Part shown: one piece after another, positions 37,095-46,891 of the stretch
Layout: each line of letters begins with the position of its first letter
How positions within the stretch are numbered: position 1 is the first letter of the stretch
From: DAONJL01 sp035405645 [NCBI: bacterium]
GTDB taxonomy: Bacteria; JAGOBX01; DAONJL01
Length of the DNA: 64,000 bases
Assembly: GCA_035405645.1 (NCBI GenBank)
Contig: DAONJL010000005.1
Coordinates: 47,449 to 111,448, forward strand
Direction: 5' to 3'
The notes under the pieces: model-generated
Database searches by the model: none
Told to the model about the DNA's origin: nothing
What the model saw: the letters and a program-made list of their open reading frames with translations, nothing else
Made by a program: the position numbers and the translations under genes

Positions 37095-39131
37095 ATGGTA
37101 AAAAAGAAAGCGGATAAAATAATAAATAAAATATTTTTATTTTTTGTAATAATAACTTTTTTTGTTATAGCATTAATAGTTGGAGTATTAGAAATATTTT
37201 ATCATCAACTGCCATCATTAAAACCATTAGACCCAACAGATAATGAAAATATAAGTTATTGGGGCATACCATCAAAAGTATATTCAGCAGAAGGAGTATT
37301 ATTTGCTGAGTTTTATAAAGAAAAGAGAGAAATAATAAGTTATAAAGATATACCAAAAGATATAATAAATGCCATCATAGCAATAGAAGATAAAGATTTT
37401 TTTAAACATAGAGGAATAAATTTTAAAGGGATTATGCGTGCATCATTTATAAACATAATAAAAGGATTTGGGACACAGGGGGGTAGTTCATTAACACAAC
37501 AACTTGCAAAAGCATTATTTTTATCGCCAAAAAAGGAAATATCAAGAAAAATAAAAGAAGCATTATTGGCAATAAAAATCGAGATGGAACTAACGAAAGA
37601 TGAGATATTAGAAAGATATTTTAATAAAATATATTTTGGGCATAATGCTTATGGATTAGAAGCAGCAGCAAATGTATATTTTGGTAAATCAGCAAAAGAA
37701 TTAACATTAGGTGAATGTGCAATGTTAGCAGGTTTGCCAAAAGCACCAAATAGATATTCTCCATTAAAAAATCCAGTTGAGGCAAGAAACAGACAATTAT
37801 TAGTATTAAATGAAATGGTAAAAGATGGTTATATAACAGAAAAGCAAAAAGAAGCAGCAATAAAAGAATTTTGGGATAATTATAATTCAACAAAAAGAAA
37901 AGAGATTGAAAGTAATTTTAGAGTTCGTTCACATAAAGCAGGACATTTTGTTGATTATATAAAAAAGCAATTATTAAGAGATTATAATGTCGATTTAGTA
38001 TTTAATGGTGGTTTAAAAATATATACGACAATAAATATAAAATATCAACAAGTAGCAGAAGAAGTAATAAGTGAACATTTAAAAAATATAAATGCAACAG
38101 CAAGAAAAACAGGGATTTATAAAGACCAGAAAATAGAAGGAGCATTAATAGCATTAAATACAAGAAATGGTGATATACTTGCTATGGTTGGTGGCAGTGA
38201 ATGGACTGTAGATAATCAATTAAATCGTGCAGTTCAAAGTTTAAGACAACCAGGTTCATCATTTAAACCGTTTGTATATTTAACAGCATTTGAAGCAGGC
38301 TATTCACAAGCATCAATAGTTCTTGATGCACCAGTATATTTCGAAGGTGCAAATAATAAATTGTGGGTTCCAACAAATTATGATGAAAATTATTTAGGAC
38401 CAATAACAATAAGAACAGCATTAATAAAATCACAAAATATACCAGCAATAAGAATAGCAGATAAAGTTGGTATACGAAATGTGATAAATACAGCGAAACG
38501 ATTAGGCATAAAAAGTCCATTACAACCATATTTACCAACAGCAATTGGAGCAACAGATGTTCGAATAATAGAAATGGCAAATGCATTTATGTGTTTTGCA
38601 AATGGTGGTTATTATTATAATGTGAATGGAATAAATAAAATACTTGATAGAAAAGATAATGAAATATATAGAAAAACAATTTCAGGTAATCGAGTAGTAT
38701 TACCAGAATATGCTTATGTAATGACAGATGTCTTACAGGGTGTGACACAACCAGGTGGAACAGCGAGTAAAATTAGTTCAATAATTACAAGACCTGTAGC
38801 AGGTAAGACAGGGACTACAAATAATTATCGTGATGCCTGGTTCATTGGCTATACACCATCAGTTGTTATAGCAGTTTGGATTGGTTATGATAAAGGTGAA
38901 TTGACATTACAAAAAGGGCAAACAGGCGGTGGCGTAGCAGCACCAATTTTTGCTGAATTTGTTAAAAAAGCAATGGAAGATGAACCGATAGAAAAGTTTG
39001 AACCACCATCAGGAATAGTATTTAAAAATGTATGTAAAACAACAGGAAAATTAGCAACAGAAAATTGTCCAATAATTAGCATGGCATTTGTCAAAGGTAC
39101 AGAACCAAAAGATTATTGTGCAGAACATTAA
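37095..39131 (+). CDS. Penicillin-binding protein 1A (bifunctional transglycosylase/transpeptidase)
   Basis: Peptidoglycan synthase anchored in the inner membrane by a helix at about residues 12-36. The GT51 domain has IIAIEDKDFFKHRGINFKG (catalytic Glu98), GGSSLTQQLAKALFL and ERYFNKIYFGHNAYG. The transpeptidase has SLRQPGSSFKPFVYL (active-site Ser near 388), KSQNIPAIR (SxN motif) and AGKTGTTNNYRDAWF (KTG near 570). 678 residues, shorter than E. coli PBP1A, without an extra OB-fold domain. It confirms a peptidoglycan wall. An AAAGAG site precedes the ATG; a gene for a small lipoprotein follows. Confidence 0.93.
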   Translation: MVKKKADKIINKIFLFFVIITFFVIALIVGVLEIFYHQLPSLKPLDPTDNENISYWGIPSKVYSAEGVLFAEFYKEKREIISYKDIPKDIINAIIAIEDKDFFKHRGINFKGIMRASFINIIKGFGTQGGSSLTQQLAKALFLSPKKEISRKIKEALLAIKIEMELTKDEILERYFNKIYFGHNAYGLEAAANVYFGKSAKELTLGECAMLAGLPKAPNRYSPLKNPVEARNRQLLVLNEMVKDGYITEKQKEAAIKEFWDNYNSTKRKEIESNFRVRSHKAGHFVDYIKKQLLRDYNVDLVFNGGLKIYTTINIKYQQVAEEVISEHLKNINATARKTGIYKDQKIEGALIALNTRNGDILAMVGGSEWTVDNQLNRAVQSLRQPGSSFKPFVYLTAFEAGYSQASIVLDAPVYFEGANNKLWVPTNYDENYLGPITIRTALIKSQNIPAIRIADKVGIRNVINTAKRLGIKSPLQPYLPTAIGATDVRIIEMANAFMCFANGGYYYNVNGINKILDRKDNEIYRKTISGNRVVLPEYAYVMTDVLQGVTQPGGTASKISSIITRPVAGKTGTTNNYRDAWFIGYTPSVVIAVWIGYDKGELTLQKGQTGGGVAAPIFAEFVKKAMEDEPIEKFEPPSGIVFKNVCKTTGKLATENCPIISMAFVKGTEPKDYCAEH

Positions 39132-39152
39132 AAATAAAAATAGAGGTGAATT

Positions 39153-39545
39153 ATGAAAAAGATAATATTTTTTGATGCATTAATTATTTTTTTATTTTTA
39201 GTTAATTGCAATAAATTTTTTGTAAAAAATGAAGAAGCAATAAAAAAATTAGAGGAACGAGTAACAAGGATAGAAGAAGAACAAAGTAAAATAAAAAATG
39301 AATTTTCAAATCAATTAAAAGAAATGAATGAAAAATGGAATACAAATATAGAATTTTTATCTGAAAGCATTGTCAAATCAAGTTATTTTACAGATAATTT
39401 AAGGACATTAAGAGAAGAATTATTAAAACTCATAAATGAAGCACATGAAAAATGGAATACAAATATAGAATTTTTAAGTAAAAGTATAGAAGATATAGAA
39501 GTTTTAAGAAATGAGATAAAAAGTTTAAAAAAGAATAATGAATAA
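39153..39545 (+). CDS. Small coiled-coil lipoprotein
   Basis: 130 residues, with a signal peptide ending in a lipobox-like LVNC (Cys19), then a continuous charged helix with heptads (AIKKLEERVTRIEEEQSKI). The segment EKWNTNIEFLS occurs twice, about residues 64-74 and 97-107, each followed by a charged helix, showing an internal duplication. An AGAGGTGA ribosome site precedes the ATG. Probably an envelope-anchored coiled-coil protein; Lpp- or YbgF-like roles are possible but not shown. Downstream of PBP1A and upstream of rnr. Confidence 0.7.
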   Translation: MKKIIFFDALIIFLFLVNCNKFFVKNEEAIKKLEERVTRIEEEQSKIKNEFSNQLKEMNEKWNTNIEFLSESIVKSSYFTDNLRTLREELLKLINEAHEKWNTNIEFLSKSIEDIEVLRNEIKSLKKNNE

Positions 39546-39568
39546 AAAAATCCTGTCTTGACAAAAAA

Positions 39569-41476
39569 ATGATAATAAGTGGAATAGTAGATAGAAATAA
39601 GAACGGCTTTGGTTTTTTAAATCCATTTGATAATTCAATCAATGATATTTATTTACCAAAAGAAGAAATGAGAAATGTATTAGATGGCGATGAAGTTGAA
39701 GTAATAATAAGAAAAAAAGGAAACCATTCATTTTCTGACAGAGGTCAGATAATGAGGATAATAAAACGAGCCAATAAACAAATATTAGGCACAGTATTGA
39801 AAGATAAAAAACAATATATATTAAAACCATTAAATGAAAAAATAAGTTCAGTATTAAATATTCTAAGATTTCATACAAATATAAATCCTGATGAATGTAT
39901 AAATAAAATAGTGAAATGTAATATTATCTATAAAAAAAATGAAGTAAGTTGTGAAGTAATAAAAATAATTGGCGCAATAAATACAAAAGAATTTGAAGAA
40001 GAGATAATTTATACAAAATATAATTTAGTTGATAAATTTTCAAAGAGTATAAGAAAAGAAATAAATAAAATAAATTTTATAGAAAAAGAAAAAGATTTAA
40101 TTGAAAGAAAAGATTATACAAATTTATTAACAATAACAATTGATCCAGAAACAGCTAAAGATTTTGATGATGCGGTTTCAGTTGAAGTGTTGAACAATAA
40201 AAGTATTTTATATGTTCATATAGCAGATGTATCTTACTATGTAAAAGAAAATACAAAATTAGATGAAGAAGCATATAATCGTGGAACGAGCATATATTTA
40301 ATAGATAAAGTAATTCCAATGTTACCAAAAAAATTATCCAATAATTTATGCAGTTTAAAAGAAAAAAAGAAGCGATTAACAATAACAGTAAAAGCAATAT
40401 TCGATAATAATGGTGAACTTGAAAATTATGAGATACACCGTTCAATAATAAAATCATTTAAAAGATTTTCATATAAAGAAATAGATGAAATAATAGAGAA
40501 TAAATATAAAAGTAAAAATAAAGAAGAATTAAATATAATGTTAAAGAATATGGCAGACCTTGCAGAAAAATTACATAAGAAAAGAATAATAAATGGAAGC
40601 ATTGACTTTGATTTACCAGAACCATCATTTGAACTTGATAAAGATGGGAATGTAAAAAATACAGTAATAGAATGTAGAACATTATCACATCAAATAATAG
40701 AGGAATTTATGCTAATAGCAAATGAAATAGTTGCAAGGTATTTAACAGAAAGAAATAATTATATTTTATATAGAATACACGAAGAACCAGAAATAACAAA
40801 AATGAAAAAATTAGCAGAAATATTAGAAACTTATGGAATAAAAATAAAGAATAAAAATCGCATAGAATCAAATGAATTACAAAAAATAATAGAGAAAATA
40901 AAAGGAAAAGAAGAAGAGCGATTTTTATTATCAATAATATTACGAAGTATGCAACAAGCAAGGTATTCACCAGAAAATAAAGGACATTATGGTTTATCAA
41001 AAAGATATTATACGCATTTTACATCACCGATTCGGCGATATCCTGATTTAATTATTCATAGGATTTTGATAGCAAATTTGAATAATAGTAAAAAGAAGAA
41101 AGAATATTCATCAAAAGAATATTATGAAGAATTAAAAGAAAAAGGAATTGAATTATCAAGAGCAGAACGACTTGCAGCAGAAATAGAAAGATTATCAGTT
41201 AGATTAAGATTAATGCGCTATATTAAAAAATATATAGGCAAAACTTTTGATGCATATATAACAGGTATAAATAGTACAGGCATATATGCAGAACTTGAAA
41301 ATACATTAGAAGGAAAAATAGATTTAACAAATTTAAAAGAAAAGAATTATCTAATTAATATTGAGCATTATGAGATAAAAACAAAAAATAGAGTATATAA
41401 ATTAGGTCAGAAAATAAAAGTAAGATTAGTAACTGTTGATATCATAAATGATTTAGTTGAATTTGAAATTGGTTAG
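39569..41476 (+). CDS. rnr: Ribonuclease R (RNase II/R family exoribonuclease)
   Basis: 3'-to-5' exoribonuclease. Cold-shock domains occupy the first about 170 residues (GIVDRNKNGFGFLNP), the RNB domain holds TIDPETAKDFDDAVSVEV with the metal-binding Asp residues, RFSYKEIDEIIE, IRRYPDLIIHR and GLSKRYYTHFTSPIRRYPDL in two pieces, and an S1 domain closes the protein (FDAYITGINSTGIYAELENTLEG). Length (635 residues) is slightly short for RNase R but complete. It ends one base from the convergent REC-GGDEF gene. Confidence 0.92.
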   Translation: MIISGIVDRNKNGFGFLNPFDNSINDIYLPKEEMRNVLDGDEVEVIIRKKGNHSFSDRGQIMRIIKRANKQILGTVLKDKKQYILKPLNEKISSVLNILRFHTNINPDECINKIVKCNIIYKKNEVSCEVIKIIGAINTKEFEEEIIYTKYNLVDKFSKSIRKEINKINFIEKEKDLIERKDYTNLLTITIDPETAKDFDDAVSVEVLNNKSILYVHIADVSYYVKENTKLDEEAYNRGTSIYLIDKVIPMLPKKLSNNLCSLKEKKKRLTITVKAIFDNNGELENYEIHRSIIKSFKRFSYKEIDEIIENKYKSKNKEELNIMLKNMADLAEKLHKKRIINGSIDFDLPEPSFELDKDGNVKNTVIECRTLSHQIIEEFMLIANEIVARYLTERNNYILYRIHEEPEITKMKKLAEILETYGIKIKNKNRIESNELQKIIEKIKGKEEERFLLSIILRSMQQARYSPENKGHYGLSKRYYTHFTSPIRRYPDLIIHRILIANLNNSKKKKEYSSKEYYEELKEKGIELSRAERLAAEIERLSVRLRLMRYIKKYIGKTFDAYITGINSTGIYAELENTLEGKIDLTNLKEKNYLINIEHYEIKTKNRVYKLGQKIKVRLVTVDIINDLVEFEIG

Positions 41477-41477
41477 A

Positions 41478-43313
41478 CTAATTAAATAAAAAAGAAGATT
41501 GATTACGACCATTTTGTTTTGAAATATATAATGCTTTATCAGCAAGTTTAAACATTTCTTTAGGTGAAGAAAATTTATTAGAAAAAGTTGTTCCACCAAT
41601 ACTAATTGTAACATTTAGAATACCTTTATCAGTTTCAATTTTAGTTTTTTCTATAGTACTTCTAATTTTTTCAGAAATTATTTTTAATTCATTTTGAGAG
41701 ACACCAGGTAAAATAATACAAAATTCTTCACCTCCATATCTAAAAACAAAATCAATATCTTTTCGAACAATATTTGATAATTGTTCAGCAATTTTTTGTA
41801 AAACAATATCTCCAATTTTGTGTCCATAAGTATCATTAAATTTTTTAAAGAAATCAATATCACATACAAGAAGAGAAAATATTTGATTTAATTTATTTGC
41901 CTTATAAAATATTTTTTCCATAACAAAATGATAATAACGAGTATTATAAATTTTAGTTAGTTCATCAGTAATAGATAATTTTTCTGCTAATTTTCTTGCA
42001 TCTTTTTCTTTGTTGTGAATATTTATAATTTCAAGTTGTCTTGCTAAAATATCAGTAAAAGTTTCTAAATTTCTAATATCATCATAAGAAAAAAAAGAAT
42101 TTAATTTACCTAAAAATAATACTCCAGATGGTTTTCTAATGTAATTTATTGGAAAAATAATATAGTGTTGAAATATAGTATTTTTTAATGTTTTTGATGC
42201 AGGATAGACTTCATTTTTTTTTTCAATAGGATTTAGTGATTTTATAACAGATATTAAATTTTCATCATTAATGATTATAGCATTTTTTTCTAATTCATCA
42301 TAAATTTTTTTATGACTATGGCAAAATAAATAAGCAAGATAGTTTGAAAAAGTATTTTCAAGAATAAATAAAAAATAGTAATCAGGTGAAAAGATTTTTT
42401 TAATAAAAAAATTTATATCATTTCTTAAATCCCATAAATCAAGAGTTTTGATTTTTTTAGAAAATTCATTAATAAGCATTTGAATTTGTAGATTATAATT
42501 TAGTTTATTTTCAAGCATTTTATTTCTGATGAAAGTATTTATATTACTTAATAAAATAGAAGGTTTTAATGGTTTTCTAAAAACAATATCAGCACCTGCT
42601 TTAGTTAATTCAAAATCAGGAGTTTGAGTAGCAGTATAAATTATTATTCTACAATCTTGATGCTCTTTTCTTAAAATATTTATTATTTCAAAACCACCTT
42701 TTTTACTATCTGGATATAAAATATCAACAATAGCAATATCAATTTTTAAACCAGAATTTTCTAAAATTATTTTTGCTTCTGATAAGGAATTTGCAGTTAA
42801 AACATTCATTGTTTTTGATTTAAAATTAGTTTTCAAAATTTGAGTTAATTCAATATCATCATCAACAATAATCATATTTAATATTTGATTGTTAATATCA
42901 GTTTGAAATTTTTCAAAAGATAAATCTTCAATTTTTTTTGTGATCTTTTCTTTATCACGAACCTGAATATAAATTCTTAAAAGCAAGTCATATAATTCAT
43001 AAGGTTTAATTACAAAGTCATTTGCTGTTTCATAAATTAATTCAATATTTTCATTAGTAAAATTTTTCCCTAATAAAATAGTTTTAATAATAGGATATTT
43101 ATTTTTAATTTGTTTAATAATTTCTATTCCTTGATTGGTTAAAATATTTGTGTCAATTAATAATAAATCAATATTATGAAGTTTAAGTAAATCAAAAGTT
43201 TCATTTAAATTTTCAGCAATAAAAACAAGATACCCAGCATTATGCAAATCTTTTTCTAATTGAGCTCTTGCTTCTTTATCATTATTAATAATTAAAATTG
43301 TATATTCTTTCAT
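41478..43313 (-). CDS. REC-REC-GGDEF response regulator, probable diguanylate cyclase
   Basis: Two receiver domains: residues about 1-125 (LLLIDTN with the phospho-Asp, FVIKPYE) and about 145-270 (MIIVDDDIELTQ, IAIVDILYPDS, FRKPLKP). A GAF-like helical region follows (about 280-440), then a GGDEF domain with LTDELTKIYNTRYYH, DIDFFKKFNDTYGHKIGD and RYGGEEFCIILPG near residue 525. GGEEF is a catalytically competent variant, so c-di-GMP synthesis is expected. No inhibitory RxxD site is obvious. It is monocistronic, divergent from argG, and converges on rnr. Confidence 0.92.
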   Translation of the reverse strand: MKEYTILIINNDKEARAQLEKDLHNAGYLVFIAENLNETFDLLKLHNIDLLLIDTNILTNQGIEIIKQIKNKYPIIKTILLGKNFTNENIELIYETANDFVIKPYELYDLLLRIYIQVRDKEKITKKIEDLSFEKFQTDINNQILNMIIVDDDIELTQILKTNFKSKTMNVLTANSLSEAKIILENSGLKIDIAIVDILYPDSKKGGFEIINILRKEHQDCRIIIYTATQTPDFELTKAGADIVFRKPLKPSILLSNINTFIRNKMLENKLNYNLQIQMLINEFSKKIKTLDLWDLRNDINFFIKKIFSPDYYFLFILENTFSNYLAYLFCHSHKKIYDELEKNAIIINDENLISVIKSLNPIEKKNEVYPASKTLKNTIFQHYIIFPINYIRKPSGVLFLGKLNSFFSYDDIRNLETFTDILARQLEIINIHNKEKDARKLAEKLSITDELTKIYNTRYYHFVMEKIFYKANKLNQIFSLLVCDIDFFKKFNDTYGHKIGDIVLQKIAEQLSNIVRKDIDFVFRYGGEEFCIILPGVSQNELKIISEKIRSTIEKTKIETDKGILNVTISIGGTTFSNKFSSPKEMFKLADKALYISKQNGRNQSSFLFN

Positions 43314-43334
43314 ATCAAAATTTATAAAAATTAA

Positions 43335-43363
43335 TTGACTATTTAAAAAATTTAATATAATAT
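43335..43363 (+). promoter_or_regulatory. Candidate sigma-70 promoter of argG
   Basis: TTGACT at 43335-43340, a 17-base spacer, TAATAT at 43358-43363. The start would lie about 40 bases upstream of the argG ATG, and a strong GGAGG site precedes it. Confidence 0.45.
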
Positions 43364-43380
43364 AAATAAATTTAAGTCAA
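43352..43380 (-). promoter_or_regulatory. Candidate sigma-70 promoter of the diguanylate cyclase gene
   Basis: On the minus strand: TTGACT at 43380-43375, a 17-base spacer and TATTAA at 43357-43352. It overlaps the argG promoter head to head, with the two TTGACT boxes as an inverted pair at the ends of a 46-base region. Confidence 0.4.
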
Positions 43381-43410
43381 TAAAAAGTTAAAAAAGATGG
43401 AGGTAGGAAG

Positions 43411-44619
43411 ATGGAAATAAAAAGAATTGTATTAGCATACAGTGGCGGATTGGATACATCAGTAATGATTAAATGGTTAATAGAAAATTATAAATGTGAA
43501 GTAATAGCATTTTCAGCAGATTTAGGACAGGGCGAATATTTAGAACCATTAAGAGAACGAGCAATAAAAACAGGAGCAAAAGAAATAGTAATAGAAGATT
43601 TAAAAGAAGAATTTGTAAAAGATTTTATATTTCCAGCATTAAAAGCAAATGTAAAATACGAGAAGAAATATCCATTAGCAACAGCATTAGGCAGACCATT
43701 AATTTCAAAGAAATTAGTAGAAGTAGCAAGAAAATATAAAGCAGATGCAGTAGCACATGGTTCAACAGGCAAAGGAAATGATCAGGTAAGATTTGAAGTA
43801 TCAGTAATGGCATTAGCACCAGATTTAAAAGTATTGGCACCAGTTCGAGAATGGGAATTAAAAACACGAGAAGAAGAAATAGAATATGCAGCCAAACACA
43901 AAATACCAATAGATGTCACAAAGAAAAAACCATATAGTATAGATATAAATCTATGGGGTGTAAGTATAGAATGTGGTGTGCTTGAGAATCCAGAAATTGA
44001 ACCACCGAGTGATATATATTTATGGACAAAATCAATAGATGAAGCACCTGATAAACCAGAATATATTGAGATAGAATTTGAAAAAGGTGAACCAGTGGCA
44101 TTAAATAATCAAAAGATGAATTGTGTTGATTTAATAACTGAATTAAATAAAATAGGTGGGCGGCATTCAATTGGAAGAGTAGATATGATTGAGAACAGAT
44201 TAGTCGGAATAAAATCAAGAGAAATATATGAATGCCCAGCAGCAGAAATATTATATTGTGCTCATCACGAATTAGAAGCAATGTGTCTTGACCGAGAGAC
44301 ATATCATTTTAAGCATACTATTGAAACCAGATATTCTGAATTAGTTTATTATGGATGGTGGTATTCACCATTGAGAGAAGCATTAGATGCTTTTATAAAT
44401 AAGACACAGGAATATGTAAGTGGTAAAATAAAAATTAAATTATATAAAGGTAATATAATAATTGCTTCAAGACAATCAAAAAATTCGTTATATGTTCAGA
44501 AACTTGCAACTTATGATAAAGGCGATATATTTGACCAGAAATTAGCAAAAGGATTTGTTCAACTCTGGGGCTTACCACTGAAAGTAGTAGGGCAAAGAAA
44601 AATAAATAATGAGCGATAA
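43411..44619 (+). CDS. argG: Argininosuccinate synthase
   Basis: Condenses citrulline and aspartate with ATP in arginine biosynthesis. AYSGGLDTSVMIKWL is the P-loop for ATP, followed by FSADLGQGE, VAHGSTGKGNDQVRFE and SRESYECPA-like REIYECPAAEILY, all family signatures. 402 residues is normal. A GGAGG site lies before the ATG. The next gene overlaps its stop by 11 bases; no argininosuccinate lyase is in the window. Confidence 0.95.
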   Translation: MEIKRIVLAYSGGLDTSVMIKWLIENYKCEVIAFSADLGQGEYLEPLRERAIKTGAKEIVIEDLKEEFVKDFIFPALKANVKYEKKYPLATALGRPLISKKLVEVARKYKADAVAHGSTGKGNDQVRFEVSVMALAPDLKVLAPVREWELKTREEEIEYAAKHKIPIDVTKKKPYSIDINLWGVSIECGVLENPEIEPPSDIYLWTKSIDEAPDKPEYIEIEFEKGEPVALNNQKMNCVDLITELNKIGGRHSIGRVDMIENRLVGIKSREIYECPAAEILYCAHHELEAMCLDRETYHFKHTIETRYSELVYYGWWYSPLREALDAFINKTQEYVSGKIKIKLYKGNIIIASRQSKNSLYVQKLATYDKGDIFDQKLAKGFVQLWGLPLKVVGQRKINNER

Positions 44620-45565
44620 TAATAAATACTGGTTTTCAATACTATATACAGATAATCGGCATAAAAGTATTGAGTTGTTGAATAAGGCAAATTTTCTCCC
44701 ACTAAAGAATTTTAAATCAGAAGCTTTTTATATTGATAAAAATGGGGGATATGATTTAATATTAGCAAAATTAACGCAATATTATTTAGCAGATGAATTA
44801 TTTAGTAGTAAAAAGTTGCAGAATAAATTAGATATTTTATTTTCAGAAAAAAAAGAATTAAATAATTATGAGAAATTTATTATGTGGAGTAAATTAGAGA
44901 GTAAAATGTTTAATGTAGTGATAAATTACACGAAAAAATTTTTTCTTGATTATTATAATCGAAGTTTAATCAACAAAGAAAAATTTTATACTGATATGTT
45001 TGATATATTATCAACAATAATAAATGAAGATTTTTTAAATGCAGTTTTACAACATCGATATTTTATGGCAGTAAAGCGAAGTATTTTTATTGATACTGAA
45101 ACAGCAGTAAATGATTTTATAAAAAGTATTTTAGATGAATTTATATGGTTTAAAGAAATAAATGAAGATAAAGATTTAATAAAAATATTATTAAGTGCGA
45201 AAGAATATGAAGAAATAAAAAAGTATGATTTTGAAAAGTATTATTGGTATAATGATAATATAGCAGTAATAAAAGAAGAAAAGCAAATAAATAAATTTTT
45301 AGAAGAGAAGAAAGAAGATATAATATATGAAAAATATATGCCCCCAAAATTTATAATAGCGCTTGAAGAATATGATGATATGAATAAAAAAAATTTTATA
45401 AAAATAATCACATTAAATATAAAAGAATTATTAGAAGAACAAAGAAAAATAAGTCAAACATTAGAAAATTTATTAGGTACAGAGAAAATAGAAGAGGAGA
45501 GAATAACGCAAGAAGAGTTGAATAAATTAGTAGAAGAAAATAAAGAAAAAATAAGGAGGAAGTAG
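44609..45565 (+). CDS. Unrecognised cytosolic helical protein
   Basis: A 318-residue acidic/lysine-rich protein without signal peptide or membrane segment. Mostly helical: [19 protein letters not shown] and [21 protein letters not shown] are amphipathic. Residues about 237-255 read [16 protein letters not shown]-terminal 40 residues look like a coiled coil. No known motif. It overlaps the argG stop by 11 bases and ends four bases before hisI, so it is embedded in an amino-acid biosynthesis operon although nothing shows a role in that pathway. Confidence 0.6.
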   Translation: MSDNNKYWFSILYTDNRHKSIELLNKANFLPLKNFKSEAFYIDKNGGYDLILAKLTQYYLADELFSSKKLQNKLDILFSEKKELNNYEKFIMWSKLESKMFNVVINYTKKFFLDYYNRSLINKEKFYTDMFDILSTIINEDFLNAVLQHRYFMAVKRSIFIDTETAVNDFIKSILDEFIWFKEINEDKDLIKILLSAKEYEEIKKYDFEKYYWYNDNIAVIKEEKQINKFLEEKKEDIIYEKYMPPKFIIALEEYDDMNKKNFIKIITLNIKELLEEQRKISQTLENLLGTEKIEEERITQEELNKLVEENKEKIRRK

Positions 45566-45569
45566 AAAT

Positions 45570-45950
45570 ATGTTTTTGCCGAATTTTAAAAAATTAGATG
45601 GCTTAATACCAGTAATTGTTCAGGATAATAAAACAAACGAAATATATATGCTTGCTTTTATGAATGAAGAAGCATATAAAAAAACTGTTGAAACAAAGAA
45701 AGCACATTTTTATTCACGCTCACGAAATAAATTATGGATGAAAGGCGAAGAATCTGGTAATATTCAGATAGTTAAAGAAATATTAGTTGATTGTGATGAA
45801 GATACAATAATATTAAAGATAGAGCAAGTAGGTGGTGCTGCATGCCATACAGGGCATAAGACTTGTTTTTATAGACGAGTAGAAAATAATGAATTGGTAG
45901 AATATGATAAAAATTTGATATTTGACCCAAAACAAATTTATAAAAAATAA
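45570..45950 (+). CDS. hisI: Phosphoribosyl-AMP cyclohydrolase
   Basis: Third step of histidine biosynthesis. [50 protein letters not shown] and [15 protein letters not shown] carry the zinc and magnesium ligands of HisI. 126 residues, stand-alone and not fused to HisE. An AGGAGG site lies upstream. Followed 11 bases later by hisG. Confidence 0.95.
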   Translation: MFLPNFKKLDGLIPVIVQDNKTNEIYMLAFMNEEAYKKTVETKKAHFYSRSRNKLWMKGEESGNIQIVKEILVDCDEDTIILKIEQVGGAACHTGHKTCFYRRVENNELVEYDKNLIFDPKQIYKK

Positions 45951-45961
45951 GGAGCACGAAT

Positions 45962-46843
45962 ATGTCAAAAAATAGAATATTAAAATTAGGAATACCAGCA
46001 GGTAGTTTACAGGAAGCAACAATAAAATTATTTGAAAAAGCAGGTTATAAAATAACAGTTCAATCAAGGTCATATTTTCCAGTAATAGATGATGAAGAGA
46101 TTCAGTGTATGTTAATAAGAGCACAGGAAATGTCAAGATATGTAGAAAATGGAGTGCTTGATGCTGGTTTAACCGGACTTGATTGGATAAAAGAAAATAA
46201 ATCAGATGTAATAGAAATATGTGAATTAACATATTCAAAACAAAGTTCAAAACCTGTTCGTTGGGTTCTGGCAGTTCCTGAAAATTCTACAATAAAATCA
46301 GTAAAAGATTTAGAAGGAAAAGTAATAGCCACAGAAGCTGTTGGATTGACAGAAGAATATTTAAAAGCAAATGGAGTAAAAGCAAAAGTAGAATTTAGTT
46401 GGGGTGCAACAGAAGTAAAACCACCTTATTTAGCAGATGCAATAGTCGAAGTAACAGAAACAGGTTCGAGTTTGAAAGCGAATAATTTAAGAATAGTAGA
46501 GACAATATTATATTCAACAACAAGATTTATAATGAATAAAGAAGCATATAAAGACGAATGGAAGCGTACCAAAGTAGAAAGGATAGCAATGTTATTGAAA
46601 GGTGCAATAACAGCTGAATGCAGAGTTGGTTTAATGTTTAATATTAAATGTGCCGATTTAGAAAAAATATTAAATAAATTACCAGCAATAGAATCACCAA
46701 CAATAAGTCCATTATTAGAAAAGGATTGGTCAGCAGTAAATATAATAGTTGAAGAAAATACTGTTCGCGATTTAATACCAATTTTAAAAGAGAATGGTGC
46801 TACTGGAATAGTGGAATATCCATTAAATAAGATAATTTTATAA
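45962..46843 (+). CDS. hisG: ATP phosphoribosyltransferase, long form
   Basis: First, regulated step of histidine biosynthesis. [21 protein letters not shown] at the N-terminus, [26 protein letters not shown] [12 protein letters not shown], and [17 protein letters not shown] form the catalytic domain. The C-terminal 75 residues ([24 protein letters not shown]) are the ACT-like regulatory domain of the long form, so feedback by histidine is expected and no HisZ is needed. Length (293 residues) fits. Confidence 0.95.
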   Translation: MSKNRILKLGIPAGSLQEATIKLFEKAGYKITVQSRSYFPVIDDEEIQCMLIRAQEMSRYVENGVLDAGLTGLDWIKENKSDVIEICELTYSKQSSKPVRWVLAVPENSTIKSVKDLEGKVIATEAVGLTEEYLKANGVKAKVEFSWGATEVKPPYLADAIVEVTETGSSLKANNLRIVETILYSTTRFIMNKEAYKDEWKRTKVERIAMLLKGAITAECRVGLMFNIKCADLEKILNKLPAIESPTISPLLEKDWSAVNIIVEENTVRDLIPILKENGATGIVEYPLNKIIL

Positions 46844-46850
46844 AATTTTA

Positions 46851-46880
46851 TTGACAAATTTATAAATATTATGAGAAAAT
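46851..46880 (+). promoter_or_regulatory. Candidate promoter of giant repeat gene 2
   Basis: TTGACA at 46851-46856, an 18-base spacer and GAAAAT at 46875-46880. The ATG is at 46892, so the leader would be about five bases. No Shine-Dalgarno sequence is present. Confidence 0.4.
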
Positions 46881-46891
46881 AAAATAATTCT

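Noticed and set aside
39558-39563. TTGACA just before rnr as a promoter
   Set aside because: It lies only five bases before the ATG at 39569 and no -10 box fits, so a transcript from it would start inside the gene.
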